Under the pieces are notes generated by a model, which made no database searches, was not told the origin of the DNA, and saw nothing but the letters and a program-made list of their open reading frames with translations. Below, piece by piece: positions 21,838 through 33,486 of a stretch of DNA of 64,000 nucleotides. Each line of letters begins with the position of its first letter. Position 1 is the first letter of the stretch. Both the position numbers and the translations under genes were made by a program. Source of the stretch: Ilex aquifolium. Its lineage: Eukaryota > Streptophyta > Magnoliopsida > Aquifoliales > Aquifoliaceae. Location of the stretch: positions 17,323,501 to 17,387,500 of the forward strand of contig OX637401.1 in the NCBI GenBank assembly GCA_951799425.1, in the 5' to 3' direction.

Positions 21838-22738
21838 TGCCTGATAGGACATATTTGGGGATTCATGGGGAGATGACACACATCCTCGGCGTGGCAGTCT
21901 TGAATCCACCATGGAGTGACACATATCCCTTGCCGTAGATGCCTCAGAGTTCTTTAAGGATGACACGTGTCCTCGGCGTACACTACCCCCAAGGCGTTGA
22001 GCGTTCGACACGTGACCTCGGCATCTGGGTTCCCCGAAGCACTCTCTATTTGACACGTATCCTCAACACCAAGGTCCCTCCAGAGCCCTAGCTGCTTGAC
22101 GCTTGTCCTCGGCTCCAATGTCACCCCAAGGGACCCTCCACTTGACACATCCCCTCGGTGTTAAGTCCTCCATGCCGACAAAGGATAGTGTTTTGACGGT
22201 TATCGTGATTTGGAAGCAAAGTTGGCTGCCAATGATGGGTTCCTCTTTCCAAGGCGGTCAGAATGGTAGGAAGGACGGTCCACTAGCCAATAATGAGGGT
22301 GTACGAAAGACAAAGCACAAATGACATGCCTCTTGGAGGGCAATGGACGGAAGTGTCATCACGCATGCACAGTCACAATGAGGGAACATTAAATGACTCC
22401 CTCATAGAGATGAGGCGCATTTATTGCTCGGGGAGATTAAAAAGGCTAGTATTAAATGCCCGGAGACCCGAGAATTAAATGCAGAAGCTTCTATCACGTG
22501 AAAGGAAGACTCACTACTCGAGAACTGAGCACTACCTGTTGCCTTCCAAATGAGCCAATGAGAAGCCTTCTCTCCTAGGGACCCAGTAATCCGCAATGAT
22601 TGACTCCAATGAGGTATAAATAGCTCTCACAAACATAAGTCTAAGGTACACAAAATCTCACTCAAGCAATAAAATAGTGTTTTTCCAACCCGCTCTCACA
22701 TACTGACTTGATCGTCAGAGGGGTCACGACAGAAAACA
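21838..22738 (+). repeat. LTR remnant of a Tat-like gypsy element
   Basis: The 3' part has a TATA box GAGGTATAAATAGC (about 22611-22624), then TACTGACTTGATCGTCAGAGG (22700-22720), a phrase widely found in the R/U5 part of plant Tat-type gypsy LTRs. It ends GAAAACA at 22738, followed by a PBS-like TGGTGCCC. The 5' part holds seven short repeats. The left boundary is uncertain because no partner LTR is in the window. Confidence 0.6.
21866..22165 (+). repeat. Seven degenerate copies of a repeat with core TGACACGTGTCCTCGGCG
   Basis: Cores recur near 21876, 21911, 21961, 22008, 22051, 22097 and 22142, at spacings of about 35-50 bp. Variants keep GACAC..(G/A)T.CCTCGGC. The best copies contain CACGTG, the G-box core. 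The array lies about 450 bp upstream of the LTR TATA box. Confidence 0.8.
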
Positions 22739-23767
22739 TTATGGTGCCCTTCTAACCTCTTTTTTTTTTGAGTGACAAGACTCTATTTGATAACCCAGTT
22801 AGACGACTCATCAGTGAGCATATCATTCGTAAAAGAGTTTCCTTACAATTCGTTACAACTTCTCAATATCCACTCACTGCGGAACCTTCAACTTTCTATG
22901 TAAACTCGAGTTCATCAGGGGAAAGATCTGTCAATTTGTTTATTGTGTCAGATTCATCGCGCACAGTGCCATTAACTAATACTTGTCCCTCTAGTAGTCT
23001 GTCGTGTAGCCTAACTCACAGAGACTTCTGTGTTGTTGTGTACCCAAATTACAATTACGTTATTGTGCTACCCTTTGCATAAGTGGCTCTGTTTGTTGTG
23101 TCCTTCCATTTTTATGTTTTGCTAGCCCACTCACATTACATCTATTTGTTGTGTCCCTCAAGTAGCCTGCTTGTCTTTCACTTGACTATTTTGCCACTCA
23201 CCTTCTCCTATTGTGGTCAATGTCTTTCACATATATTGTAACTCATCTTAACTTTTTGTTTGCCCAAATTTTCTTATTTCCATTCTTCTTTATTTTTCGA
23301 GTCTTCCAAGTTGAGTAATTGTAAATGATAGTATACATAGCTTCCTCCCGTTTTTAATTTATGCCCATTGAAATTCAAAATTTGCACTATTTCAAATTTA
23401 AATTTTTCTCCAGTTTGAATTTGAATTTTGTGTTTGTTCATTATAAGAAGACATGAATAGTGTCTTTTGAGTTGCATGGTGTCTACTGGGTTGCATCAAT
23501 TTTCATGGAGGCTGCTCGGAACAGTCACCATTTTGTCTATATAAAGTCATATTCATTTTGCAAACAAACATACATTAACGAACATAAATTTTGTGATTCA
23601 GATAGTCATTACATTCATAATATTCATCATTAATAGTGTTCGTTTATGAGAGTAAAAAAAAAAATTGGTCCGTTGGGCAATAGATTTGAATGTTATTTCT
23701 GTTTGCGTGAAGATCATTATATTCTGATAGGCAAACATCAAGATTTCCATTAGCACCAGTGTAACCT
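22739..23767 (+). other. Leader or gag-proximal region of the Tat-like element, then unassigned sequence
   Basis: A PBS-like TGGTGCCCTTC follows the LTR. A 104-codon plus frame at 22768-23082 is serine-rich without a recognised domain and might be an N-terminal gag remnant. From about 23100 to 23767 I see only AT-rich sequence. Athila pol begins abruptly at about 23768, so a junction between two elements lies here. Confidence 0.4.
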
Positions 23768-26700
23768 GTGATTAATTACAGGAATGGTCTTATGAAGCTT
23801 GCATTTGGGAACATGACTATGGACCTCAATGTTTTCAACTTGTCTAAACAACCGGGGGATGATGAAGAGACACATGAGATCAACCAGATCGACAAATTGG
23901 TGGAGGATCACTTGGAACTAATGAGCACCTTAAAATTGGGGGAGGAGGAGAATGTGGATATAGAGGAGGTTGATGAGCAAAAGTAGTTGGAGAGCTTGAA
24001 TGGGGTAGAAAAATGGACCCCTACATTTGAGAAGCTTCCACATCAAGTCAAGAAAATCTTTCCATCGGATATGCAAAAACCCATCTTTGAGTTGAAGCCA
24101 TTACCATCCAATCTTAAGTATGCATACCTTGGAGATGACAAGACCTTTCCGGTGGTGATTAGCTCGACTTTAGAGGCAAAGCAAGAAAATGGTCTCTTGA
24201 AAGTGTTGAGGAGGCACAAGAGAACGATTGGTTGGACAATTGCCGACATCAAGGGGATAAGCCCCCTCATTTGCACACACCACATCTACCTTGAGGCAGA
24301 ATCAAAGCCACCTCGACAACCACACAGAAGGTTGAATCCAATCATGAAGAATGTGGTGAGAGACGAGGTACTAAAGCTACTTGACGTGGGCATCATTTTT
24401 TCGATTGTCGATAGTAAGTGGGTCAGCCCCACGCAAGTAGTACCCAAGAAATCGGGATTCACGATTGTTGCAAATGAGGAGAACGAGCTCATTCCAACAA
24501 GGGTAATCATCGGATGGAAAGTGTGTATTGATTACCGAAAGCTCAACTTGTGCACGAGAAAATACCACTTCCCATTGCCATTCCTCGACCAAGTGTTGGA
24601 AAGAGTAGCTGGGCATCTATTTTACTGCTTCTTGGATGGCTACTCCGGGTACAACCAGATTGAGATTGCTTTGGAGGATCAAGAAAAGACCACCTTCATT
24701 TGCCCTTACGGTACTTTTGCTTACCGACGCATGCCTTTCGGGTTGTGTAATGCCCCAGGGACTTTTCAACGTTGCATGATGGGGATTTTCAGTGATATGG
24801 TAAAGAAGATTATGGAAGTGTTTATGGATGACTTTTCAGTGTTTGGGGATTCATTCGATGGGTGTTTGGAGAACTTAGAGAGAGTTCTTGAAAGATGTGA
24901 GGAGAAAAACTTGGTCCTCAACTGGGAGAAGTGTCATTTCATGGTGACACAAGGAATTGTGCTTGGGCACATTGTCTCAGCAAAGGGGATCGAAGTTGAC
25001 AAATCAAAGGTTGAGGCCATTTCCAACCTCCCTACGCCAAAAGTCATCAAAGATATCAGGTCGTTTCTTGGCCATGCCGACTTTTATCATCGTTTTATTA
25101 AGGATTTTAGTGCATTGGTCCGACCTTTGATCAATTTACCCCATTTGTTTGGTTGGATGATTGTGAGGCATCCTTTACAAAATTAAAGAACATGCTCATT
25201 TCATCTCCGATCATGCGACCACCCAAGTTGGACTCACCATTAGAGCTTATGTGCGACGCAAGTGACTACGCGATCGGCGCTGTGCTCAGTCAAAGGGAAG
25301 ACAAGAGACCCTATGTAATATATAATGCTAGTAAAACTTTTAATGAGGCACAAATGAATTACACTACAGCTGTAGTATTTGCATTGGATGAATTTTGGTC
25401 TTACATCATTGGTTCACATATAATAGTCTATACCGATCACTCTGCTTTGAAGTATTTGTTGTCTAAGCAGGATGTCAAACTGAGACTCATTAGGTGGATA
25501 CTCCTCCTACAAAAATTCAACTTGACGATCAAAGATAAAAAAAAGAGTTGAGAACGTGGTGGCGGACAATTTATCTCGACTTGTGGTGCAAGATGCTGAT
25601 GAACACATTCCTATCCCTGACTATTTTTCTGACGAGTATTAACTTTCGATTCATTATGTTTGTCCCTAGTATGCTGACATATGTAATTATCTTGCAACAG
25701 GACAAATATCATCGCATTGGAGCCTGGAGGATAGACGGAGATTCATGGCGGATGTGAAGTATTTTTACTTCGACAACTCGTATCTGTTCAAGTACTGCCC
25801 TGACCAAGTCATGCGAAGATGCGTACCAGAAAATGAACAACAGGAAGTCCTTGCATTTTTCCATTCGGAGGCGTGCGGTGGCCATTTCTCTTCAAAGAAG
25901 ACTTCAACAAAGATTCTACAGTCAGGTTTTTAATGGCCTTCTTTAATAAAAGATTGTATCTCTTTTTGTAAAGAATGTGATAGGTGCCAGAGATTGGGTA
26001 GTGTGACCCGTAAGAACATGATGCCCCTCTCCCCTGTACTTGTTATTGAGATATTTGATTGTTGGGGCATCGACTTCATGGGTCCCTTTCCCGTGTCTTT
26101 TGGCTACCTACATTCTCCTGACAGTGAACTACGTGTTCAAATGGGTGGAGGCTATCCCGACTAAGACCAATGACCATCGGGTCGTAGTCAAGTTTCTCAA
26201 GGAGAACATGTTTTCGAGGTTTGGGATGCCTCGTGCAATGATAAGTGATGGTGGGTCGCATTTCTGTAATAGACCATTTGCATCGTTGATGCATAAATAT
26301 GGCGTCACACACAAGGTGTCCACCGCATATCACCCACAAACCAATTGCCAAGTCGAGTTGGTCAATAGGGAGATCAAAAATATCCTAGAGAAAACGGTGA
26401 ATCCCAATAGGAAAGATTGGTCATTTAGACTGACTGATGCTCTATGGGCTTACTGCACTGCCTATAAAACCATCCTAGGTATGTCTCCCTATCGGCTCGT
26501 CTATGGAAAGGCTTGCCATTTGCCAGTTGAAATGGAACACAAGGCCTATTGGGCCATAAAGACTCTAAACTTCAATTTGAAAATGACCGGAGAGAATATG
26601 AAGCTTGAATTGAATGAATTGGAAAAGATGCGTATGAGAGCTCTAAAATTTCAAAAGAGCGGGCTAAGATCTTTCATGAAAAATCCACTATAAGGAAGTC

Positions 26701-26956
26701 ATTTGAGCCCGACCAGAAAGTGCTCTTATACAACTCTCGTCTCTCAATCTTTTGAGGGAAACTCCGATCCCGTTAGGATGGCCCCTATCTTATCAAGGTG
26801 GCCTACCCCAATGGAGCTGTGGATGTCACAAACCCTGATGATAGCAGGACATTCAAGGTCAATGGCCAAAGACTTAAGCTATTTTTCGAGGGTTTTGAAG
26901 GACAAGGAGTGGAGGAAGATTTGATGGATCCAGTTTACCCGAACTTGTTGGAGTAA
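23768..26956 (+). pseudogene. Element A pol (protease end, RT, RNase H, integrase), frameshifted
   Basis: It opens at the end of protease (NYRNGLMKLAFGNMTMDLNV), has an in-frame TAG at 23984-23986, then 399 open codons with RT motifs FLDGYSGYNQ, MPFGLCNAPGTF and the active-site VFMDDFSVFGD (about 24818-24850). A one-base shift near 25135-25150 moves to RNase H ([12 protein letters not shown]), and another falls in an A-run near 25540. Integrase has [15 protein letters not shown] (zinc-binding His), [24 protein letters not shown] and [11 protein letters not shown], with a further shift near 26110 and a TGA near 26755. It ends at the TAA 26954-26956. The catalytic residues are mostly kept despite the frame breaks. 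Confidence 0.88.
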
Positions 26957-27176
26957 TAACTATTCATAGGATCTTTAGTGTACAGTCATTTTTACTTATT
27001 TATCTGTTTATGTTTACTTACTTTATGTTTGCATATAGTGTTATTTTTCTTAGTTGCAGATATTGGTGTTTTTGTCAAGCTCAAGTGTGAGGTGGTTGCT
27101 TACCCTTCTCATATTTTTACAGTCTTTTATTGCATATCATATCTTTTTTGTTGCATTGAGGATAATTCATGAATCA

Positions 27177-27194
27177 AGTTGGGGGGGAGTGAGA
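27177..27194 (+). other. Internal polypurine tract of element A
   Basis: AAGTTGGGGGGGAGTGAG lies 220 bp after the pol stop. A second tract, AAGTTGGGGGTG, lies directly before the 3' LTR at 31102-31113. Elements B and C have a comparable tract at the same place after pol. Confidence 0.65.
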
Positions 27195-29055
27195 TGCACC
27201 ATTTGTATGATACACCAATGTTTGCAGCAAGTATGATACACCAATGTTTGTGGAAATTTTTGTTGATAATACCAATTTTTGTGGTGAAAAAATTCACCTT
27301 TCACATATTTTACAAATTTTTGTTGCAATAGTTGCAAATTATGTGAAAATTTTGAATTTTTTTGTGAAAAATGTCTGAATGTTGATCTGTATTCCCTTAT
27401 TTAGAGTGCTATGGGTTTTTTGATATGTTGATCTTTGTATTGAACATTGAGCACATTATAGAAGTTCATCCTATGCGTGAGTATCACATATGCGTTTGCT
27501 TTTGAACTCACCAATATGTACACCTTGAATATGTAATTTCGTCAATTTATGGATTTAGTTCACATTTTAGTGCTTGACATGAATAGTGGAGATGAGTAAG
27601 AACCCATGAGAGCTTTAGTGTCAATCCTTATTGGAGGGAACTTACATTTACTCAAGGAAAAATTTTTCAAATTCAAAATGTATTCAATAATCTCATTATG
27701 CTTGTTTTGGTTAGGTGCATTTGGGTAGTTGATTGAATTTGTCTTAGTATGTACAATGCTCTCCCATGCATCTAGAAATGATCTTAGGTCATCCTTGATT
27801 TTCTTTGAGTCTTTGCCCCTTTTTATTGTGAAAATTTTATCCCTAGTGCTGTGATTGAGCCTTACTTGTAAATTCGTTTCCATGCCACACATTTGACCAA
27901 GCTAGTGCCAAATTATAAAAATCTACCTCACCTTGGTTGTTCCTAGTGCTGAGTATGAGTGATCATAAAAGAGAAGGAAGTATGGCAGAAACTCAACAAA
28001 AGGGATGAATGAAGTTGAATTCAAATAGTTGAATGAAAAAAAAAGAAAGAATGAAAACCCAAGAAAAGGAGAAAAAAGGGGTGAAAAAAAGAAAATAATG
28101 ACAAAATAAAAGGAAAATGTTAAGGAAAAGAGAGAAAAATAAATAAATGGTGTGGTGATGGTGTTAGACTGAAAAGCCCATGAAAAGGGAGGTGTTTTTA
28201 AAATAAAAGTCTTTCACTCGGAACAACCCTCTTTTGTTATCCCATATCCTTCATTTCATTTACCTCAATATCACCCTAAGACCCCATTATAACCATTGAA
28301 ATTCCTAAATGATCTAGAGAAGAATGGGAGATGCATACTGTTAAAGAAAAAGGGAAGTTGGTTTTGCTATCTAATGCCTTAGCATTCCGTTCATGAGATT
28401 ATGCCAATGTTGTTTCATTTTCATGCATGAACTTCATTTTTGGATTATATGTGAGCGTTATTCATTTTCTGCACAAGATTCTATCTCACATATACACATG
28501 GAGAGCATGTTAGGATAACTAGAGTGTGATTCATTGTTAAGAGAGACCTTTGGTGAGTTTTGCATCGAAGTTGAATTTGGCTAGCAAATTGAATGTGAAT
28601 GCTGTTGTGTAAATGCTTAAATTACATGTCCAATTCACATACACACGAGTTTAAAAATGAATGTGTAGGTGCATACTCTAGACTAGTATTTAAAGCTATA
28701 ATAATGCTCATTTGTGTTTGGTTCAGACATTTGAATGATAGGCTAAGTAGCCCCATGCTTGCAGGATAGGAGAATATTGCTCAAGCTTTTGACATTTGAA
28801 TGAATTAGGAATGCCCTTGTTATTTGAATATGTGTCTTACATTTTGGTGGTTAAATGTAGAATTCTATACCTTGTATTTTGAAAGCATCAAGATTGTAAA
28901 TCATATTGCAATTTCGGTAATGACTTGGGGCATGATGATTCAAATTTTGGTTTACAAGTGTAGCACATGCTTAGTGGAGTAGAGGTCATAAATGGAGTGC
29001 TAGAATGTGTAAGAGTTGAAATGAAATGGAGAGTACTGGTTTTTGTAAATAAGTG
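27195..29055 (+). other. Element A spacer between pol and the 3' ORF
   Basis: Mostly AT-rich, with no supported ORF. Two short phrases are shared with the other elements: GAATAGTGGAGATGAGTAAGA near 27580 (like GAATAGTGGAGAATAATAAGA in B near 53310) and TCCCTAGTGCTGTGATTGAGCC near 27841-27863 (like a minus-strand phrase in C near 56520-56490). In B and C these lie after the 3' ORF, not before it. Confidence 0.6.
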
Positions 29056-29198
29056 AAAACCTACCGGTAGTTTTGTACATAAAACTATCGGTAGGTTTTG
29101 CACACTGGTCTTGAACCTACCGGAAAACTACCGGTAGTTTTTGCTCACTGGAGTAAAACCTAACGTTAGGTTTGGCGTCGACCTACCGATAGGTTTTG
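29056..29198 (+). promoter_or_regulatory. Palindrome array 1 of element A, upstream of the 3' ORF
   Basis: Five or more boxes related to AACCTACCGGTAGGTT. Box 4 (29157-29172, AACCTAACGTTAGGTT) is a perfect 16-bp palindrome. Others are AAAACCTACCGGTAGTTTT (29056-29074), AAAACTATCGGTAGGTTTT (29081-29099), AAAACTACCGGTAGTTTT (29124-29141) and ACCTACCGATAGGT (29181-29194). The array ends 284 bp before the ATG at 29482. The same boxes in the same order recur in the LTR at 31362-31500. Confidence 0.85.
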
Positions 29199-29481
29199 CC
29201 CAGAATGCCAAAATTATGGGTTTTAATAAGATTTTTTTGGGAGAACTATTCATTTTCTTCCCAAATCATAAACCCTAAGGCATTTCTCTCTCCCTCTAAG
29301 CACCTCTAAGCTTAAAAATTCCTCACCTATTACATTAATCTCTCATTTCTCACTCCTAGGGCTGTTGATTTAGTGGATTTTAGTGAAGATTTAAGGAGTT
29401 CATCTTTTAAACCCTAGGTTTGCTGAAATTTCCCCAAGTCCTAATCTCTCTACTCCTTTCAATAGCTAAAAAATCTTTGAA

Positions 29482-30788
29482 ATGGCTCGCACTGGGAGGA
29501 TCATTCTTGACCATGTGGACCCAATTGAGGGATTTGTTTTGGCTCTTTTGTCACTAGTGATGTGTGGGGCACTGTTGCTGTGCATGGCCCGTACCAAGCG
29601 CACCAGGCCAAGTTCTCCACAGCCTGAGGGTGCGAGTGCCCGCAAGAGAAGAGGGGAAGGGTCGAGTGCAGACTGGAGTGAGCGGAGGAAGAAGGCAAGG
29701 AACGATGCTCGGAACCAAAGCATCGAAGAAAAGAACATAACTTGTGAAAGGTTTGTGGATAGGATATCCCTGGGTCCAAACAACGAGGTTGTGAGGATCA
29801 TTGAGGCCCACGGGATTGGAAAATGGTTTGAGCCCGTGAGTGGGTTCTATTTGGGGTTATGTCGGAAGTTTTACCAAAAACTCAAGGTGGTGGACGAGGA
29901 TGCATGTGTCTTGAGAACCAATGTGAGGGGGGAAACGTTCGATGTGACCCCTGTTGTGATTGCTACATTGATGAGGTACGAGAGACCACCTCCCAGTGTC
30001 CCGTTCTACCCCCACAATATCCCTGGGGTCAAGACCATCCCAGAGTATGTGGCTTCGATGTACGAGGACCCGGCTCAATTTAGGGGAACGGTCCAAGTCG
30101 GGGGCCTCAGGCATGTATACGGGATGATGAATAAAATTTGGAATTAGAGAAGAGCCCAAACGTGGAAAAACTTGCTCTCTTGGATGCGGTAATGACGGGG
30201 AAGGCTTTAGACATATCACTTTTAATTTGGGAGGTGATGAAGGAATTCGCCCTGGCTAGAAAGCCGAGGGCGAACCTCCCATTTGGAAATTTAGTCACCC
30301 GGATGTGCAGCCATTTCAAGGTGAAGGCTTATGCCTTTGACAAGTTGACTCCTCTTGAGACTGGAGCCATAGGGAAGGCTAGTAGTAGCAAGAGGTCTGC
30401 TATGAGTTGGGGTGAGCGTGCTAGGGTTCCGAGACCGGAGCTGTCTATTGCAGGACCTTCCTCTACGGGGCCATCTGCTCCTGGGCCGTCCACTTCTACT
30501 CCTATGCGCACAGTATCTCAACGTCTGGATGCGTTAGAGGAGACGATTCATGGGATCTCAGCGATGATGACCATACTATTCCAGCACACGTTCCCTGGCG
30601 AGCCGATTCTCGGTGGACCACCACCTCCGGCTGCTGGACCCTCCACCTCTGCCCCCTTAGCTTCCACTATTGTTGAGGTGGATGAGGAAGATAATGACGA
30701 AGAGGAGGAGGGGATTGAGGACGACACTGGAGAGGAGGATGTTGGGGAGGATGATAACGGAGACGGGGAGGATGGAGATGATGAGTAG
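29482..30788 (+). pseudogene. Element A 3' ORF ('putative plant transposon protein' family), one frameshift
   Basis: The upstream frame (29482-30147) starts MARTGR, passes a hydrophobic stretch (GFVLALLSLVMCGALLLC), restarts MARTKRTRPSS at 29584 and includes the family core ISLGPNNEVVRIIEAHGIGK and FYLGLCRKFYQKLKV. A frame change near 30125-30150 leads to 30138-30788 (LALLDAVMTGKALDISLLIW). The C-terminus has a short coiled-coil-like ALEETIHGISAMMTILFQ and a very acidic tail (about 30682-30785). The first ATG could be spurious: the second matches the basic start of the element C protein. Function unknown. It occupies the env position, but I see no conventional envelope features. Confidence 0.75.
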
Positions 30789-31101
30789 GATACTATTGTT
30801 TTTGTCTTTTCTTTTTTATTTGGGTTGTACATTGCTAGGAGTGGAGTTATCATCCTAGTGAAGAGTCTTTAGGAATTGTAGGCCGTTTTGTCTCTTTTTG
30901 AATTCTAACTCCATGTACTCAACTTTTGAAAGTAATTAATGAAATACCACAGTTGTTGTTCCATTTTGCTCAAGTTCATTTCATTAATTGCATTGTGATT
31001 CTTATATTTTGAATGCTTGGTGAATTACTTTTGTAAATAAATTGCTGTAGTTTCATACTCGTTGATTTGAAAATAAACTTTGCTAGGGACTAGCAAAGCT
31101 C

Positions 31102-31113
31102 AAGTTGGGGGTG
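31102..31113 (+). other. Polypurine tract before the element A 3' LTR
   Basis: AAGTTGGGGGTG directly precedes the LTR start TGATTAGC. The preceding phrase GCTAGGGACTAGCAAAGCTC is matched in element C by ACTAGGGACTAGTAAAGTCT before its LTR. Confidence 0.8.
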
Positions 31114-32693
31114 TGATTAGCACGAAATATTGCATATCTTATGTACATTTGCACCCCTTTTATGCTTGCTTTTGTGGTGAAAATGTGAGGAAATGCAACG
31201 TTTTGAGCTTTTAATGAGGTTTTGGTGTGTTTGCAGGTAAAAGAGCTTTAAAAGGTGCATGTTGAGTCTCTATCATAGTGCTTAAAGTCAATGGAGATGA
31301 AGGGGAGGCTTGACGACGGCTTGGGAAGTGAAAGAACCAAGATTCAAGCAAAACAAGTTAAAACCTACCGGTAGGTTCGTCATAAAACTACCGGTAGATT
31401 TTTGCTACTGGAGTGGGTTCTACCGGAAAACTACCGGAAGGTTTTGGCTACTGTAGTAAAACCTACTAGTAGGTTTGGCCATCGACCTACGGGTAGGTTT
31501 GATTGAAAAACGCTAGATTCTGCAACTCAAGCTCTGCCACATGGGGGTCTCACCTATGAGTCTCCCACTTGTTCCCTGACACTCCTTACACACAGACATG
31601 CCTCCTCAACCCTAGTATTAGACTTTGGAGGCTAGAGTATTAATGAGGAGGAGAAAGAAGAGAGGAAGCCTAGGAGTTGCTGGGTAGGCTGTCCTAGCCT
31701 GCCCAATGCCATCCAATCAGCATCCTATGGATGGGAGGTTTGTCACACACCTAGGGGGACCTCCATGGACGAATTTGCAAGCTCCATGACCCATTATTCA
31801 GATAGTATTGCATTGTAGAGAGAGAATCTCCTAGGAAGAAGACATAGTTAGAGAGAGAAATCTTAGATTTTTACATTTCTTCCATCCATTTCACTTGTAG
31901 TCTTTTGTAAGGATCTTGTAAGCTTCATTTATTGTCTTTAATGTCATTTATTTCAAGTACATTGCAAGTTTAAATACACCATTTACATTCTACCATTATT
32001 GTATGGATTTTTCCTCTTTTCAAACTTTTAAAATGGGTATTCAATGCATTTCTTCTTAGTTAACTTTTCTTGCATTAATTTAAGTTCCAATCTTCATTGC
32101 TTTACAATGTATTTTTATTTCATTTATGTTCTTGCATTAAGTAAGAGTAGCTAAGCATTAAGTTGGCTAATCCAAGGGAGAACTCCTCTAAGGTATGCTA
32201 AATCAACTCTTTTTTCATTCATCCTCGTAGTGTACATTGATTTGGTTTGACTAGGTTTAGTGTGGACATGGTTGTGAGTTCTTGATACACCATAGACTTG
32301 TCTCAGTGTATGCTTGAATCCTCACGTCTATTTTAGTCCTGGGCTTCCTATGAGTCAATCAAACATCTAGACACCATTGGAGGAAGGTCTTGAGTTGATT
32401 TGGCATTCCCATTGGAATGACCTCTTCGGATTAGCCAACACTTGTTTCCATTACATTTCTATAACCAATCTTCACTCACCAAAACTCAAACTCAAAAGAT
32501 TTTACACTTTTCCTTTTTCAACAAAATCACCTTCAAAACAATTCACCTCCTTCTCTAAGAAGACGACCTTGGAATACAAATTCCAATTAAAACACGACAC
32601 TCGGAAGTCTCTCTGTGCTTGGAGAGCACTTTTGTTCACACACACACACACACATTTCATCCCACTATTTCGTTTACCCCATTTCTTGCATCA
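31114..32693 (+). repeat. 3' LTR of element A (about 1580 bp)
   Basis: Begins TGATTAGCACG after the polypurine tract and probably ends CTTGCATCA at 32693, giving TGAT...ATCA termini like the LTR of element C. It contains palindrome array 2 about 250 bp in, and near its end the phrase GACGACCTTGGAATAC typical of U5 in this group. No 5' partner survives, so the right end is inferred from termini. Confidence 0.7.
31362..31500 (+). promoter_or_regulatory. Palindrome array 2 of element A, inside the LTR
   Basis: Five boxes in the same order as array 1. Box 1 (31362-31377, AACCTACCGGTAGGTT) and box 4 (31460-31475, AACCTACTAGTAGGTT) are perfect 16-bp palindromes. Box 4 differs from its array 1 counterpart at all four central bases (CTAG versus ACGT), yet both stay symmetrical. 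No clear TATA box is visible downstream in this LTR. Confidence 0.85.
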
Positions 32694-33486
32694 TTCGGAG
32701 GGAGAGTGACACTCCCCTACCCGCATAAGACATACACATATTACGGGAAGATGTTCGGAGATTAGGGTGGACGGAATAAGTCAAGTAGTACGCCAACTTC
32801 TATGGCTGCCCTATTTGGGGACAATCTTGCTCAAGTTGAGGTTTGCTCATCTTCTAGTGGTGATGATTTTGACCTCGACAATATCTTGGAGGATACGGAT
32901 CCTTCAAATGTTGCTTATCCTACCGAGGTTGTCCCTCGTCAGCCTAAAACAATCCCCAAGAATATCCAAATGAAGGGGCTAAAAAGACCCCAAAGTAGCA
33001 CACCCAAAAAAGGCCTCATCTTTAGGAGTAGCTCCTAAGATGTGGATCTTACTGTGCGACCGATCTATGCAACAGAATTATGGGGCCCCATGCTAAGTCA
33101 ATAAGGAGAGGTACAGGCTCCAAGAGGGAGTAATTGTTCATGCTTCTTCCAAGGATGAGTGTTGCCAGATCTTTTACTCTGGAAAAGTTTGCTTTTTTGA
33201 GGCCGCATTCCAAATCGGTCTTACGTTCCCTCTATATTCCTTCATTAGATCCGTTCTCTACCACTTCAACCTGTGTCCTACTCTGCTAACTCCCAAGAGG
33301 TGAGGACTGCTTGTTGTACTGAGTGTTTACTAGCTTTAGTGTGGGATTAAGTCCCTTCTTACCATTCCCGAGTTTTTCCACTACTTTCATTTGAAGCTTT
33401 CTGCTTCCACGGGCTTCTTTTATTTTGCTAAGACGGAGTCAAGCTACCCATCCTAGTTGTCAATACCTCTTCTTCTCACAAAAAAT
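32694..33486 (+). other. Coding-like remnant downstream of element A
   Basis: A plus frame at 32802-33038 reads MAALFGDNLAQVEVCSSSSG and then an acidic-to-basic region ending KKGLIFRSSS. I do not recognise it. Later frames carry many stops. It may be a fragment of another element into which A, or the PIF-like copy, inserted. Confidence 0.35.

Larger units (their letters stand above)
23768..32693 (+). mobile_element. Athila-type Ty3/gypsy element A, 5'-truncated
   Basis: Contains the end of protease, RT, RNase H, integrase, an internal polypurine tract, a long spacer, a palindrome array, the 3' ORF, the terminal polypurine tract and a 1580-bp 3' LTR. The 5' LTR, gag and most of the protease are missing. 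Assignment to the Athila group rests on RT phrases shared with elements B and C and on the extra 3' ORF. Multiple frameshifts in pol show it is dead. Confidence 0.85.

Noticed and set aside
29466-29811. Three minus-strand frames opposite the element A 3' ORF
   Set aside because: They are antisense shadows of the plus-strand coding sequence.
32802-33038. 79-codon ORF as an independent host gene
   Set aside because: No domain recognised, stops immediately downstream and no supporting gene structure; recorded only as coding-like.
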